Below, piece after piece: positions 14,246-25,033 of a stretch of DNA of 64,000 nt. A program made the position numbers and the translations under genes. The notes under the pieces are model-generated. The model worked only from the letters and a program-made list of their open reading frames with translations, had not been told where the DNA came from and searched no databases. The DNA is taken from positions 19,148,096 through 19,212,095 of the forward strand of contig CM026422.1 of assembly GCA_014871385.1 (NCBI GenBank). The letters are read 5' to 3'. The first letter of the stretch is position 1. Every line of letters begins with the position of its first letter. The stretch comes from Ceratodon purpureus. Its lineage: Eukaryota > Streptophyta > Bryopsida > Pseudoditrichales > Ditrichaceae.

Positions 14246-14537
14246 ATTACACAAACACTTTCAGATCATTTTATTATCATGAATTCTTTTTGTTCATCAT
14301 ATTTGAGGTTTATCAAAGTTATTTAGATGTATTTTATTATATATATATCTTGGGAAATATATATATAATCTATCACTTCCAATACATCTTAATAAATACA
14401 AATTGTTTTTTTATTCAACCACATGAGATTTTTCTATATTTTTGGATTGATGATTAAAAAATTTATAATATTTTAAATATTGAACATTAGAACTTTTCAA
14501 AGATAAATTTCCATATTAAACCCTAAATACTTTTGAC
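14246..14537. promoter_or_regulatory. Upstream region of the GT92 gene
   Basis: AT-rich 5' flank of the minus-strand glycosyltransferase, with runs of tatata near 14340-14365. No specific element can be defended. Confidence 0.3.
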
Positions 14538-14693
14538 TATATTCAAAAAATGAACACTTCTTACTATCATTTAGAATGCAAGTTTGGAATATATTCAAAA
14601 AATGAACACTTCTTACTATCATTTAGAATGCAAGTTTGGAATATATTCAAAAAATGAACACTTCTTACTATCATTTAGAATGCAAGTTAGGAA
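14538..14693. repeat. 52-bp tandem repeat, three copies
   Basis: Units start at 14538, 14590 and 14642, each beginning tatattcaaaaaatgaacac and ending gcaagtt. They are almost identical, which implies recent expansion. Confidence 0.95.
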
Positions 14694-14820
14694 AAAGAAA
14701 AATATATGATTCCTTTTTATTTCAGGTGTAGCATCTTGAATTGAACTATGGGAAGAATGCACAATATTTTAAATAACTCTCTTAAAAATTTAAAATTTAC
14801 AACATTTCATGTGAAGAATT

Positions 14821-14847
14821 CCCCCCCCCCCCCCCCCCCCCCCCCCC
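14821..14847. repeat. Run of 27 C
   Basis: An uninterrupted C homopolymer in AT-rich DNA, followed by a CT-rich stretch. The exact length may be unreliable in an assembly. Confidence 0.9.
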
Positions 14848-15700
14848 TCTTCTACTCTACTTTCTAGGGCACACTTCTAGAGTGCCTAAATTTGACGTCA
14901 ACATTGTCCGCAAAACTGTTGGGGATCCAACGTCGGCATCCTCCTCTCACGCACCAGATTCAAGAGCGGGTCTTCGATTGTGAGCTTTCTCAAAAGAATG
15001 GAAACGTCGACTCTGGTGCAGGTTGCCTTGGTCACCAGCCTGAGGCCTTGGAAAGAAGCGAAGGATCTGTAGACGATCTGTCGAAGTGGATTGCAAGGGA
15101 AGAGAAAAGTCGGAGATGATGAAGTATTCATGGTCTCTGCCTCCCGATGTGCCCTGCGCAACTCATCATCCGTGCACTCGCATCCGCTAAAATATATTAG
15201 TGAGACTTATTTTGAATCTCTTGTAGTGGTTGGTGTCCATTGAAAGCTATGTTAAGTAATTTGAAGCCCGGCGTTGTAAAACTTGATGTTCAAGCGATCA
15301 CTTACGGATCATTTTGCGCCGCTTGAGTGAAATTTGTGAAACAAGATTTTGTTAGATATGACACTTCTCATGAGTCTATCCCACTTAATTGGGATTATAT
15401 AAGTAGAAACAAGATCAATCTGAAAACGTGATTACATGACTTTGCGCATGTTTCAAATGTCTTACTGGCTACGGTGTCCTCAAAAGAACGATGCTTGACA
15501 ATTTCTAACACCTGCAGTTGCACTAAGCGAAAAATAATTAGGTTAAGAATTAGAAGAAGAATTAGCGCTGGGTTGACGCTCTTGCATAAATTCTGAATCT
15601 GCAGAAAGTACCTTTCTGTTTTCTGGAGATGCACGGCGTGCAACTTCAACACCATGTCAAGCGGCAAGGAATTTGAGTTCAGACTTCCCCATCCGCCTTG
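14848..15700. other. Intergenic upstream of a B3 remnant
   Basis: Base composition rises between 14890 and 15170, where both strands have 75-90-codon frames, but neither resembles a known family. It may be decayed sequence of the B3 gene whose last exon ends at 15817. Confidence 0.35.
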
Positions 15701-15718
15701 TGGTTAGGGTAGGGGAAT

Positions 15719-15817
15719 TTTGTAAGAGAAAATGGCCTCCGTGCAGGGCAAGAGCTTGCCTTCACCCTAGCTTCTGAGTCCTTTGTCGTCCGAGTAGTTC
15801 CTACAATTGATGTATGA
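15719..15817 (+). pseudogene. C-terminal remnant of a B3-domain gene
   Basis: The frame reads FVRENGLRAGQELAFTLASE and ends FVVRVVPTIDV before a stop. This matches the last strand block of the second B3 domains in the cluster further right (FVRENVLRAGQELVFTLVAE at 32 kb). Upstream the frame is shifted at GRGN/FVRE, so it is broken. It lies about 9 kb from the first intact B3 gene. Confidence 0.75.
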
Positions 15818-15868
15818 TACATTTGTTAAACAATCGTCTAGTTAAATTGGACTAAGCAAGTTGAGGTT

Positions 15869-16181
15869 AAGGTAGTGGCCCCGAAAACCAATCAGTACCA
15901 AAACCAATCAGTAGGGGCAATCACCTGAAAGTTAGATTCTAGTTTCCAACTCCAAAATTTAATGTACAAGGGAGCTAGATATTAGGGGTGATTGGTTTTG
16001 GGAACGCCTACGATTTTACATTCAAAATTTCACAACTAATTCAAAAAGAGTTCAAAAATTATGATTCCATCATCACCAGCCTCCCACAAACTTTGCAAAT
16101 GCCTCGAAAAATATACACTTCACCACTCCACAATATACTTGCCAAATCTGAAATTTGATTGGTTTTCAGTACCACTACCTT
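15869..16181. mobile_element. Putative MITE with CCAAT-rich inverted ends, 313 bp
   Basis: The left end aaggtagtggccccgaaaac continues caatca. The reverse complement of the right end is aaggtagtggtactgaaaac, continuing caatca: 26 bp with three mismatches. Internal copies of aaaaccaatca occur in both orientations near 15898-15910 and 15989-16000. There is no coding capacity, and no clear target duplication was found. Confidence 0.55.
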
Positions 16182-16902
16182 GTAACGCTCCAGTGGGCAT
16201 CTGAAATTTAGAGGCCCGAGTGTGGAAGGATCTTTTCATTTTAATGCAAGATTTGGTGTACTCCCTCTAAAATTTGAAAATGTGGTGTTTTCAATGAGAC
16301 ATTGAATCACCTTTATCAAATTTTTACAATTTTTTTCCTTGAGAAATATCTCACGTTTATTTTGATGCACTTCTAATGATGGTAATTTCAAGCTCTAATT
16401 TTAGGTCAGTCAAAAGATAGGTTTGGTTTGCAGTGAGGCTTTAGCGTGTTGGATTGGGGATGCTCTGACGGCAAGTCGGCTAATTTAAACCAGTTTCGTA
16501 ATCGCTGGCATGGTAATGATCATCCTCGTCCGTAAATGATAATGCCACAGGTGCATGGCCGAGGACCTGGTTCCGAAGGTGCAATGCTGACTTGGTTCAT
16601 ACATCCTCATGTTCTCTCTGCCTGCGAAACAGGGATAAAGGTGCCCATTGATGCCACTTTGCTACACCATAGCCAACTAAACGTAGTGAACCTGCAGTAA
16701 TTCGAAGTTGATGCAACTTGGACAGGTGCGAGTTACATCACTGAACGGCTTCGGACCTTAATAGGCACATGTTTTTAGAAACAGAATCTAAAACACCTAC
16801 ATGGCTCGGCAGCTTCGCAGCTGTTTGGACCCAAGTCAACTTGTGTCCCGTTATATTTAAAACAAGACATCTGTCATCAATTTGAACAAAGCCACTGAAG
16901 TC
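16182..16902. other. Intergenic
   Basis: No gene or structured element seen. Confidence 0.45.
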
Positions 16903-17029
16903 AACTCGTCTCCCGCTTTGTTTGTTTTTTTTGGAAAAAATGAAACGGAATTTCATTGCAAATGGACAAAGTACACACCCAATCAGCCACAAGTGGCCTG
17001 ATCAAAGAGCAAACTCGTCTCCCGCTTTG
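16903..17029 (-). mobile_element. 5'-truncated LINE insertion with 18-bp target duplication
   Basis: The direct repeat aactcgtctcccgctttg stands at 16903-16920 and 17012-17029. Between them is a 91-bp insert that starts with a T-rich run (poly-A of a minus-strand copy) followed by aatttcattgcaaatgg. Its end matches the tails of the other LINE copies in this window. A poly-A tail plus a long target duplication is the mark of target-primed reverse transcription. Confidence 0.85.
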
Positions 17030-17365
17030 ATGACAAACAAGATGTCAATTTCAACAATGGGCCACCAGCACTCACACAGTGTTGTTACGCCCAAACAGTG
17101 TGAAATGGAACATATTATTTCAAGATATGTCATAGTACCAAATTGAATATTTGTGCCTTGCTTAATAGGTAGAGCCATGCTCAATCATGGTGTACATTGA
17201 AGAACTAATATAATTGAAGAAAATTCAACTGTATGGTTTAGACTAGACTGTGTGTATACATATGTAATTCATACGCATGAAGTGCTTGCAAAGAAATGAC
17301 TGCAATCCGGTTTCCACAGTAAAGCTAGTGAGAAGATAATTACCGACTAACAAAGTAGATGCCAC

Positions 17366-17375
17366 CGGTTGAGTA

Positions 17376-17425
<50 letters not shown>

Positions 17426-17506
17426 AAGCAAGGAATTCCATTGCAGAGAAATAGAGTACAAGCCCACAGGGGGGGGTCAGAACACGAACTACGGTTGAGT
17501 AAGTTT
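17366..17506 (-). mobile_element. 5'-truncated LINE insertion with 15-bp target duplication
   Basis: The repeat cggttgagtaagttt is at 17366-17380 and 17492-17506. The insert (17381-17491) opens with a long T run, then gaagcaaggaattccattgc, the same 3' tail as the other LINE copies. The 74- and 123-codon frames through the T run are artefacts. Confidence 0.9.
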
Positions 17507-18112
17507 CATTCACACACCAAGTGGGAGCTTGTATCTCGCCTCATGCAGGAGATAGTACTGTCTGATACAGTGCCGTTCCTCCGAATTGTGCGTCCACTCC
17601 CTTCGTATCGGTCTGGCTTGGCGTGCACTTTCTTATTCTGGAGGCGATTCGCTATCATCAGATCATCTCTGCTTCAAAAAGACAGAGCTTCCAAATGCAC
17701 GAGCCTGGGCTCTATAAACGCACGAGCATATGATTTATAATAGTAATAATCTGTGCTGGCATTGAGATTAATTTTATCCGATTTGCTGAAGGATGCAATA
17801 ATAAGCATATTTGATATTTATTATTATCCTCGACTACTAAAATTTTATAATTTTAAGCGCGTTTTTTTCCCGAATCTCATTGGCAAGGGGAGAAGCCTGG
17901 GGAGAAGCCTGGGAGGAGCCTGGGGAGGATCAGCCCTACACTCGTACCCTCAATCGTACGGGGCCTCATCCAAAACCACGGTTAGGTGAACCCAGAATTC
18001 CGGTTAGGTTCCCATAACAGGGTTTAAAGCCTTGAGTGTGAAGTCAGATATCAGAACTTCAATCGCTGTGGTGCAGCATTGCATTGGATCCATTTGGAAA
18101 ACGGGAGGCGCC
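17507..18112 (+). promoter_or_regulatory. Upstream region of the glyoxal oxidase gene
   Basis: A TATA-like ctataaac is at 17712-17719, about 400 bp before the start codon. A short G-rich tandem (ggggagaagcct repeated) lies at about 17886-17930, probably within the transcribed leader. Assignment to this gene is by position. Confidence 0.4.
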
Positions 18113-20624
18113 ATGAATTCGAGAAGGTGGAGCTCCCTGGTTTTGGTGACCCTGGTGTTGGCGGCGTTGCAGTCTGGGCTGTCTGGAGTGGAAGCAGCGC
18201 CGCTCGGGACGTGGAGGGTGGTGAAGCAGAATGCGGGTATTAGCAGCATGCATACAGCGGTTACGCCGAATGTGGGGAGTGTGGTGATGTTGGACCATAC
18301 TAACTCGGGACCCAGTAATCTCACATTTCCAGGTTCGAAGATGAATCTGGACTCCTCTCTTCGCCTCATACCACCCACTTGTTGCTGCTACTTTTTCAGT
18401 TTAGATGGGATGTCGCTTGCGACTAAACAGCTAGCTCTTGCACTGATCACGCTTATAAATGGTGTTTCATAGTACACCTTGCACCCACGTAGCTCAGCTT
18501 GCGTACATATATTTGTTTCCATTTCTAGTTCCCTAATCCTTTATAATTATAATTCATGGAAACATCCATGTAGAATGGGAGAAGGAAATCCCCTAGAGAC
18601 AATGTACGTGGTCCAAACACTAGACCCCTTCGAGCTGTTAAGTTTTGTGTACTGGAGAAACTTTTAATTCTACTTCTCTGATGTTGTGCACAGAATCGAC
18701 AAGTTTGTGTTCACCTCAAATTCACACTAAACTGTTTATATTTGGTATGATGCGCAGATGGCAGGTGCAGAAACACCACATATGATAGAATCCTCAAGTA
18801 TGACTGTAATGCGCATTCTATCGTCATGGACCCTGATAGCGGTGTTCTTCGGCCCTTGATGGTCTGGACAGACACTTGGTGCAGTTCGGGCCTGTTCGTT
18901 GCCGATGGCAGTCTACAACAAACTGGAGGAGACTTTGAAGGAGCTAAAGTAACGAGGTTCATAATTATTGCTCTCAATCTGTGCCCAAGCTTTTCTGAAT
19001 TGTTTGACTAGTGTTAATCTGAAAAAAATTGTTGAACAGTGGCCCGTGGTCCATTAACTTCAGTTCATTCATGCTCTTATCGAAAACTGATTCAATTGGG
19101 AACTGTGATTGACCTCTAGGTCGTTAGCACCAGAGTGCTTTGCGGTGGAGCCGGTTGCCAAATACTGTGACTGGCAGCAGAACAACATCACAAATAGTAG
19201 CGCACCTTTGGGCCTGAAGTGGCCGAGGTGGTACTCTACCAACGTGCTCCTCCCTGATGGCCGGCAGATTTTATTCGGAGGTAAGAATTCGAAGGACTCG
19301 AACGAGTTTTCACCGCCGTTGCCCAAAAATCAACCAGCGCGGACCATGGCGTTTCTGACCATGACAACGGATAGCGCCACCTGCAACACCACCTCAAACC
19401 CTTATTGCGCCGTTGCCGCAAACGGGCCCAACAACTGGTACCCATATGCGTATCTATTGCCGAACGACACGATCTTCCTGTTCGCCAACCGCGACGCGAT
19501 CATGTACGACTACAAGAAAGACGTCGTCGTCAGGAAGTACCCTAAGATTCCTGGCAATCCCCGGAACTACCCGAGCGGGGGCTCCTCGGCGATGCTGCCG
19601 CTAAGATGGGAGGATGACTACCAGTCGGCCGATGTGATGGTATGCGGCGGTGCTACCAATACGAGCAGCCCCTATGCGCTGGGTTCGGCGTCATGCGGAA
19701 GGATGACAATGACCGACCCGGCTGCTAATTGGACCATGGAGGACATGCCCATCCCGAGGATCATGGGCGAATTGGTGCTGCTTCCGGATTGCACTATGCT
19801 CATCATCAATGGCGCTATGGCTGGTTATCAGGGCTTCAAGACAGCTACAGCTCCAATTTTGACCCCTGTCTTGTATAGCCCTATCAAGACATTGGGCCAA
19901 AGATTCACAGTCTTGAATCCCTCCATTACTCCTCGAGTGTACCATTCCACCGCTAATCTTCTTACTGTAAGTGGCACTCATTAAGCGGTTGGATGTTTGT
20001 ATAGTCTCATTAATTCTTTAGGGGAGAAGGATGTTGTATCTAGTAAATGATCATTTTTTTGTGGTGATTGAGATTCATGTGTGCTCATGAACTGTTGTGT
20101 CATTTTTGCTCCTGCAGGATGGCAGCGTAATGGTGGCGGGGAGCAACACCCACTCATATTACACCTTCAAAAAACCAGCTAATGTAGTGTCCAAAGTTTT
20201 CTTCCCGACGGAGCTGAAAGTGGAGGCGTTCCTTCCACCCTACGCTCTGGTCGCTGCAGGGGGGAGACCGACCATCACGTCTGTCGACCGGACTGTTGTG
20301 CAGCTCGGCCAAATACTGCAAGTCTTCTTCACCGACTATGCCTCGGGCCCCGCAACCGCCGACACGTTCATATTCACGATGAACAGCTCGCCTTGGTCCA
20401 CGCACTCGTACTCACAGGGGCAGCGAATGGTGACCTTGAAGGTCATTGGCGATATTGCCTTCCAGCCGGGGTCGGTTGTGAATGGTCTTCCTCAGTACAC
20501 TCGACAAGCATCTCTTGCGATTCCGAAGTACTCCTCCGTGCTCCCTCCCACGTACTACATGCTGTGGGTGGTGAAGAACGGCAATCCCAGCATCAAGTGC
20601 ACCTGGATTCGGATCACGAAGTAG
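18113..20624 (+). CDS. GLOX: Secreted glyoxal/galactose oxidase-type copper radical oxidase
   Basis: Four exons (18113-18332, 18758-18956, 19120-19966, 20118-20624) join in phase to about 590 residues. The ATG at 18113 starts a signal peptide (LVLVTLVLAALQSGLSGVEA); there is no earlier in-frame ATG. Family hallmarks in order: PDGRCRNTTYDRILKYDC, WCSSGLFVADG (the cysteine expected to cross-link), WPRWYSTNVLLPDG (the partner tyrosine), the PRVYHS Tyr-His pair, then the C-terminal DUF1929-type domain beginning VEAFLPPY with THSYSQGQRMV (the last copper histidine). All copper and radical-cofactor residues I can place are present. The family oxidises simple aldehydes or alcohols in the wall space and releases hydrogen peroxide; in plants it acts in cell-wall, tapetum and defence roles. 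Several Asn-x-Ser/Thr sites fit secretion. No sign of damage. Confidence 0.93.
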
Positions 20625-22330
20625 TGACCCGAGAGCTCTTCGGATATTCAGCATTATTGTTTACACTGAGTAAGCATCGGCAAATACAAGTGAAAATCAT
20701 CTTTAGAATAATTGCTTGAGTTGAGTGATGTTGCAGAGTCAGTTTACTGATCTCGTCCTTAACATTGGCAGCAATGGATAGAGTCAGTCCACTGCTGTAA
20801 TTCATGATATGTTCCTTTTAGTGGGTTTCATATAAATCTTTCTTGCTGGTTACATTGACCAGCAAGCCTTTGTAGACCTCAACTGATTTCAGTGTAGCCA
20901 AATATTATTGGACCAACAGCCTAAACGCCGTTGTGATCCATAGATGTTCCGATATCCCATGCTTACCACAGGCTTACCCAATAGTTGCGGTTATGCAAAT
21001 AATGTGGTTGCAGCTGCTCGAGTATAGTGAGCGCAGGATTGAAGCTGTTTCAGGTAATTTTACGACAGGATATTCGAGATGTATGTACAATAGAAATGCC
21101 AACTGATTAAGAGATACAGATCAGGCGACTGTCGATATGTGATTTTCCTCTTTGTAATTTTGGTCTGAACGATTTGATTATACCATCAGAGTCCTTTCCG
21201 AGCTTGAAATCAACTGAAACAGCTCCTCTTTCTGGATCTGCCAATTACCTTAGTAACCAGATTGTTAGCTTTGAACTTCGTTGATTTTGTTGAAATTCGT
21301 CAGCATTGTCTCTCCATGAATGACGGCGCAGTTCATTGCGAATCGGTTCGACTCTACTGCAATTTGAGTATCTTGTTAGAAGAGAAGTTGTGGCGATGAT
21401 GGCAAAAACAGTGGTTTAGGATTGTTATTCTGATCATGCAAACTTCCTACATGTTTTGTAGCAGAACAATTTCAGGATTTGAACTACTTGGAAAAAGTCT
21501 TTGAACTTTCCAATTATTAGTTATATTTGGATATCTTACCACGAATGCGCCCATTTTTGAGCTAACAATCAATGATTATTTGGAATCTTAAACCCCTTAA
21601 TCACATATTATTACAAGATTGAATTAGAATAGAGAAGAAACTTTAAAACATTACAATTCAAGAGCTTCTTCATACATAAACAATTTGAAACCTTTTTCAC
21701 AATTTATTTAAAAAAATAAAATCCTCCAATAATGCCTAATATAAAAACTTTAAATTACTTATAATATAAGTTTCATTTGACACATTAAAATGTTTTGTTA
21801 GGCTATGCTAAAAATGTTTCAATATCTTTGAGTAATGAATAGAAGTTATGAATATTAAGGAAAATAATTCATGTCCAAAACTAGCTAAAATCTTTTATAA
21901 AATTGTCATACCACTTCCTTACAATTTGAAAATAAGCTAGGTTCAAATTCTTTCTTTTAGAAACATTATGATGAAATACCAAAATAATACATCTACAATA
22001 CACTTGATTCTAAATTCTTTAATCTTCTCAAACATGGTGTTTATGTATACAATATGTGAATAACTTTTTGCCATTTAAAACCCTATTTATTTGAGTGCTT
22101 TCAATCTATTTGTTTTCTGGACCTCGTATTCTCTTTTCTATCCCATGCTAATCAAATTCTTATTAACTTGTTCCATGAAGTAACTTCACCCCCTACAGCT
22201 GCATGACCTGTAAATGTTCAGACCTGCATGATCTACAACAGGCAACCGGAAGTTCCTCATCTTGCTTCACAAGGCCCCTTCAGGTAGACGAGTCCCGAAC
22301 TGACAAGTGCCCGTCCCCTGTTCCGGAGTG
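20625..22330. other. Intergenic
   Basis: 3' flank of the oxidase gene, then strongly AT-rich DNA from about 21500 to 22160 without coding frames. Confidence 0.5.
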
Positions 22331-22340
22331 CACCCGAACT

Positions 22341-22370
22341 GGCACGTGTCCGGTAACACGAGTATATAAG
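22341..22370 (+). promoter_or_regulatory. ABRE (G-box) and TATA box of the LEA gene
   Basis: ggcacgtgtc at 22341-22350 matches the abscisic-acid response element core ACGTGTC. agtatataag at 22361-22370 is a good TATA box. They lie about 170-200 bp before the LEA start codon. The known behaviour of this gene class (induction by ABA and drying) fits. Confidence 0.7.
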
Positions 22371-22538
22371 CACCCAACCCCGTCGCTGCCCCTCATCTTT
22401 CACTCTCTCTACTTCTGCAAGCATACTACTCTAATCAAGTTTGTTTACGATTCTGATTCACTGTCTACAACTTCCACTGTCTTCTACTCCAATAGTCTGT
22501 TCCCTGCACTTCCTTCTCTCTACTCACCTCTTTCGAAG

Positions 22539-23456
22539 ATGTCTTCGTACGAGAGCACCAAGGACTCCGCCGCTCGCAAGGCCGAGGACGCCAAGAATGC
22601 GGGTCAGCACAAGGCTGGCGAGGCCCAGCAAGCCACCAAGGTGAGACACGGTCCGCATCCATGTATGTGCTCTCATTGATCTATTCATTGGCAGATTTGA
22701 GGCTTGCAACGTTTGGTAATGCTACCAGGAGCATTCTCTGAGTCTGAGAAGAAGAAGAAGAAGAAGACCTTGGGAGATGATTCTGGAGAACATCAATCAC
22801 AGCATGGTCATGGCAGTTTTGGTCACAGGAATGTGAAACATAATTCCAAATTATGAGATATTCGGTTTGAGATATGGCTCCAGATGGATCGTTTGATTGT
22901 AGGATACGAGTAGGCATTGCGGTGCAGTTGTGATATCTAGTTGTTCAGAATGTACCGGTATGGCAGCAGCTGGTCTCAAGTGTTTGTTTGCTTCCAGGAT
23001 GCTGCTGGAGCCACTCACAACAAGGCTCAAGAAGTAGCGGGCGCTGCTGGTGACAAGGCCAACCAGGCGGGCAATGTTGCCGGTGAGAAGTGGGAGCAGA
23101 CAAAGGAGGGTGCTTCCAATGCTGCTGGCGCTGCTCAGGACAAGGCAGGCGAAGCTGGTAACGTAGTTGGGGACAAATGGGAGCAGACGAAGCAGGGTGC
23201 TTCCAACGCTGCTGGCGCGACCCAAGACAAGGCGAACGAGGCTGCAGGAGTGGCTGGTGACAAGGCCAACCAGGCCGGAAGCGTTGCGGGGGAGAAGTGG
23301 GAGCAAACAAAGCAAGCTTCGTCGGATGCTGCACAGGCAGCCTCTGACAAAGCTGTGGAGGCGAAGGATGGTACTGCGAGTTATTTGCAGCAGGCAGGGG
23401 ATGCATTGGGGAGTGCGGTGCAGAGCGTGAAGGACGCCGTGACCCCGAAGCAGTAG
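22539..23456 (+). CDS. Group 3 late embryogenesis abundant protein (LEA_4)
   Basis: Two exons, 22539-22640 and 22998-23456, joined in phase (CCAAG/gtgaga, ttccag/GATGCT), encode about 186 residues starting MSSYESTKDSAARKAEDAKN. After the first 35 residues the protein is built of Ala/Lys-rich 11-residue repeats such as GDKANQAGNVAGEKWEQTK, typical of amphipathic LEA_4 helices. Such proteins are disordered in solution and fold on drying, protecting membranes and enzymes. There is no signal peptide, so it is probably cytosolic. The tail ends SVKDAVTPKQ. The single intron near the N-terminus and the ABRE/TATA promoter suit a stress-induced plant LEA gene. Confidence 0.92.
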
Positions 23457-24049
23457 GTGGGGTAGAGCCATAGAGGTAGTGTATGCCGAGAGAATGTAGG
23501 GTAAGTTGTGAATATAGTGTAAAGGAATTCGGTTGGATTGGGTAATGCGATTATTCTGAATACATTCTTTTAAAATGCAGACGGTGTATGTGGGTTTTAA
23601 TTCTCTTGTGCAATCTGTCCCAGCACAGTCGGTACGAGTGGATGGCATGTCCATGTAGAGAGTGTCAAGTATTCCTGTACTTTGCTAGATTGATCAGTTG
23701 TTTGGAGCCTTGTTACACATTAACTATGCAGTGTGATAAACATGGGATGCATCTGTTCTATCTCAGAGTACAGTGGATGAATTGAGGTTTCTTAACATGG
23801 AGGGATTAGCCGAGCTAGCTATCACGGATTAGAAATCGCAAGATCATGTTACAAAATGGCTATGTGGCACGCACATTTTGATTTCAATACCATTGCCTGT
23901 CATTTATGGATCTTTTCTGAAAAATAAATGCCGGATACCGAATTCATCATGGATCCGTTAGCAATTCCACATTCACCATCGATATAGAATCCACCACTAC
24001 AGTTCAATTTGCTGATTCATCTACATGTTACACTGTATGTGCAACTTAC
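23457..24049. other. 3' flank of the LEA gene, intergenic
   Basis: The 3' untranslated region likely ends within the first 150 bp. Nothing else is recognisable. Confidence 0.45.
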
Positions 24050-24427
24050 AGTAGCTTCCACTAGGGCCTCCTTCAAAACAACTGCAAGAGCAGAGTGTAA
24101 AAACATTTCCCTGATGCGTCCATCATATTTCTATTCAAAAGTGAGCTATTCACGAACAGACTAGAATCACGCACATGCGTCCGTCCTGACGTGGCAGACC
24201 TTTCTCCTTCCTAGCAGATGGTAGCCCTGGTGTATGGGTGGAGTGACTTGCCGAAAGAGAGGGCAACACTCACTTATGAAAGTGATGCAAAAACCGCTTA
24301 TGGAGGTTCTGAGATGCCAGACTTTGACTGGCTTCATCTCCGCCATGGCCATCGAACACTGCGTACAGATTGATCTTCGTATCTGGCATTCCACCAACAT
24401 CCAATTTCAATCTCCTAAGAACCGTAA
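24050..24427 (-). pseudogene. Protein phosphatase 2C remnant, two exons
   Basis: The minus-strand exon 24427-24274 reads RRLKLDVGGMPDTKINLYAV then FDGHGGDEASQSLASQNLHK. FDGHGG is the PP2C metal-binding motif. A second short block, 24081-24050, reads VVLKEALVEAT between splice-like signals (ctcttgcag and gtaagt), which fits the next PP2C segment. The two exons do not join in phase using the visible sites, and no upstream or downstream PP2C motifs were found. It therefore looks like a broken partial copy. Confidence 0.7.
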
Positions 24428-25033
24428 CTAATGACGTATGACCGACACTACTTCATGGAACTAATGGTTTTAATGAATGAAATAGAGGACAATTAAAAAC
24501 AACAATTCAAGAAAACTATACCATATGTATCATGAATGGCAATCTGGACGGCGCAGCCACAGCTAGCAATCGCTTCATCTTTGCAGCAAGGCGAGTTCAT
24601 CTTAAATTGATGTAAAGCTTTACCAGTCAATGCACAACATCATCTTCATTGACAAGCAGCATTGGAAGTCAGATCCACGCTTCCATAGTCTGAAACATGC
24701 TTCAATGCACGACATCAGCTTCATTTAACCGCCCGTCCAGTGGGCATGGGTCCCCTGCCCCGACCCTCCCTTTCCCTGGAGCCAGGGCCATAGTCGGAGG
24801 TCCCCTTGCTACCTGCTATAAATGACCCAATCCGAACAAAGTGATTGGGCTTTGGTGCTCATCTTTGTCATTGTGCCTAGATCACCATCTTCGTTTTGCA
24901 TGAGCTCTACTTAGTGAAATCAGCAAGGGCTTGATGCTACCTTGAGTTTGAGTTGCCACAATATTTACCTGTGGTTGCGAGAGCTAGCGAGGTCTTTGTT
25001 AGTCTTTCTGGAGTTTTTCAGTGTTGTTTGAAG
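24428..25033. other. Intergenic upstream of the first B3 gene
   Basis: There is a GC-richer patch at about 24730-24800. Nothing coding is recognised before the B3 gene. A TATA-like tgctataaatg at about 24815 may serve that gene. Confidence 0.35.

Noticed and set aside
17369-17740. Frames running through the poly-T tract (also 39918-40280)
   Set aside because: They cross the poly-A of LINE insertions. Only the ORF2 C-terminus at 40025-40280 is meaningful.
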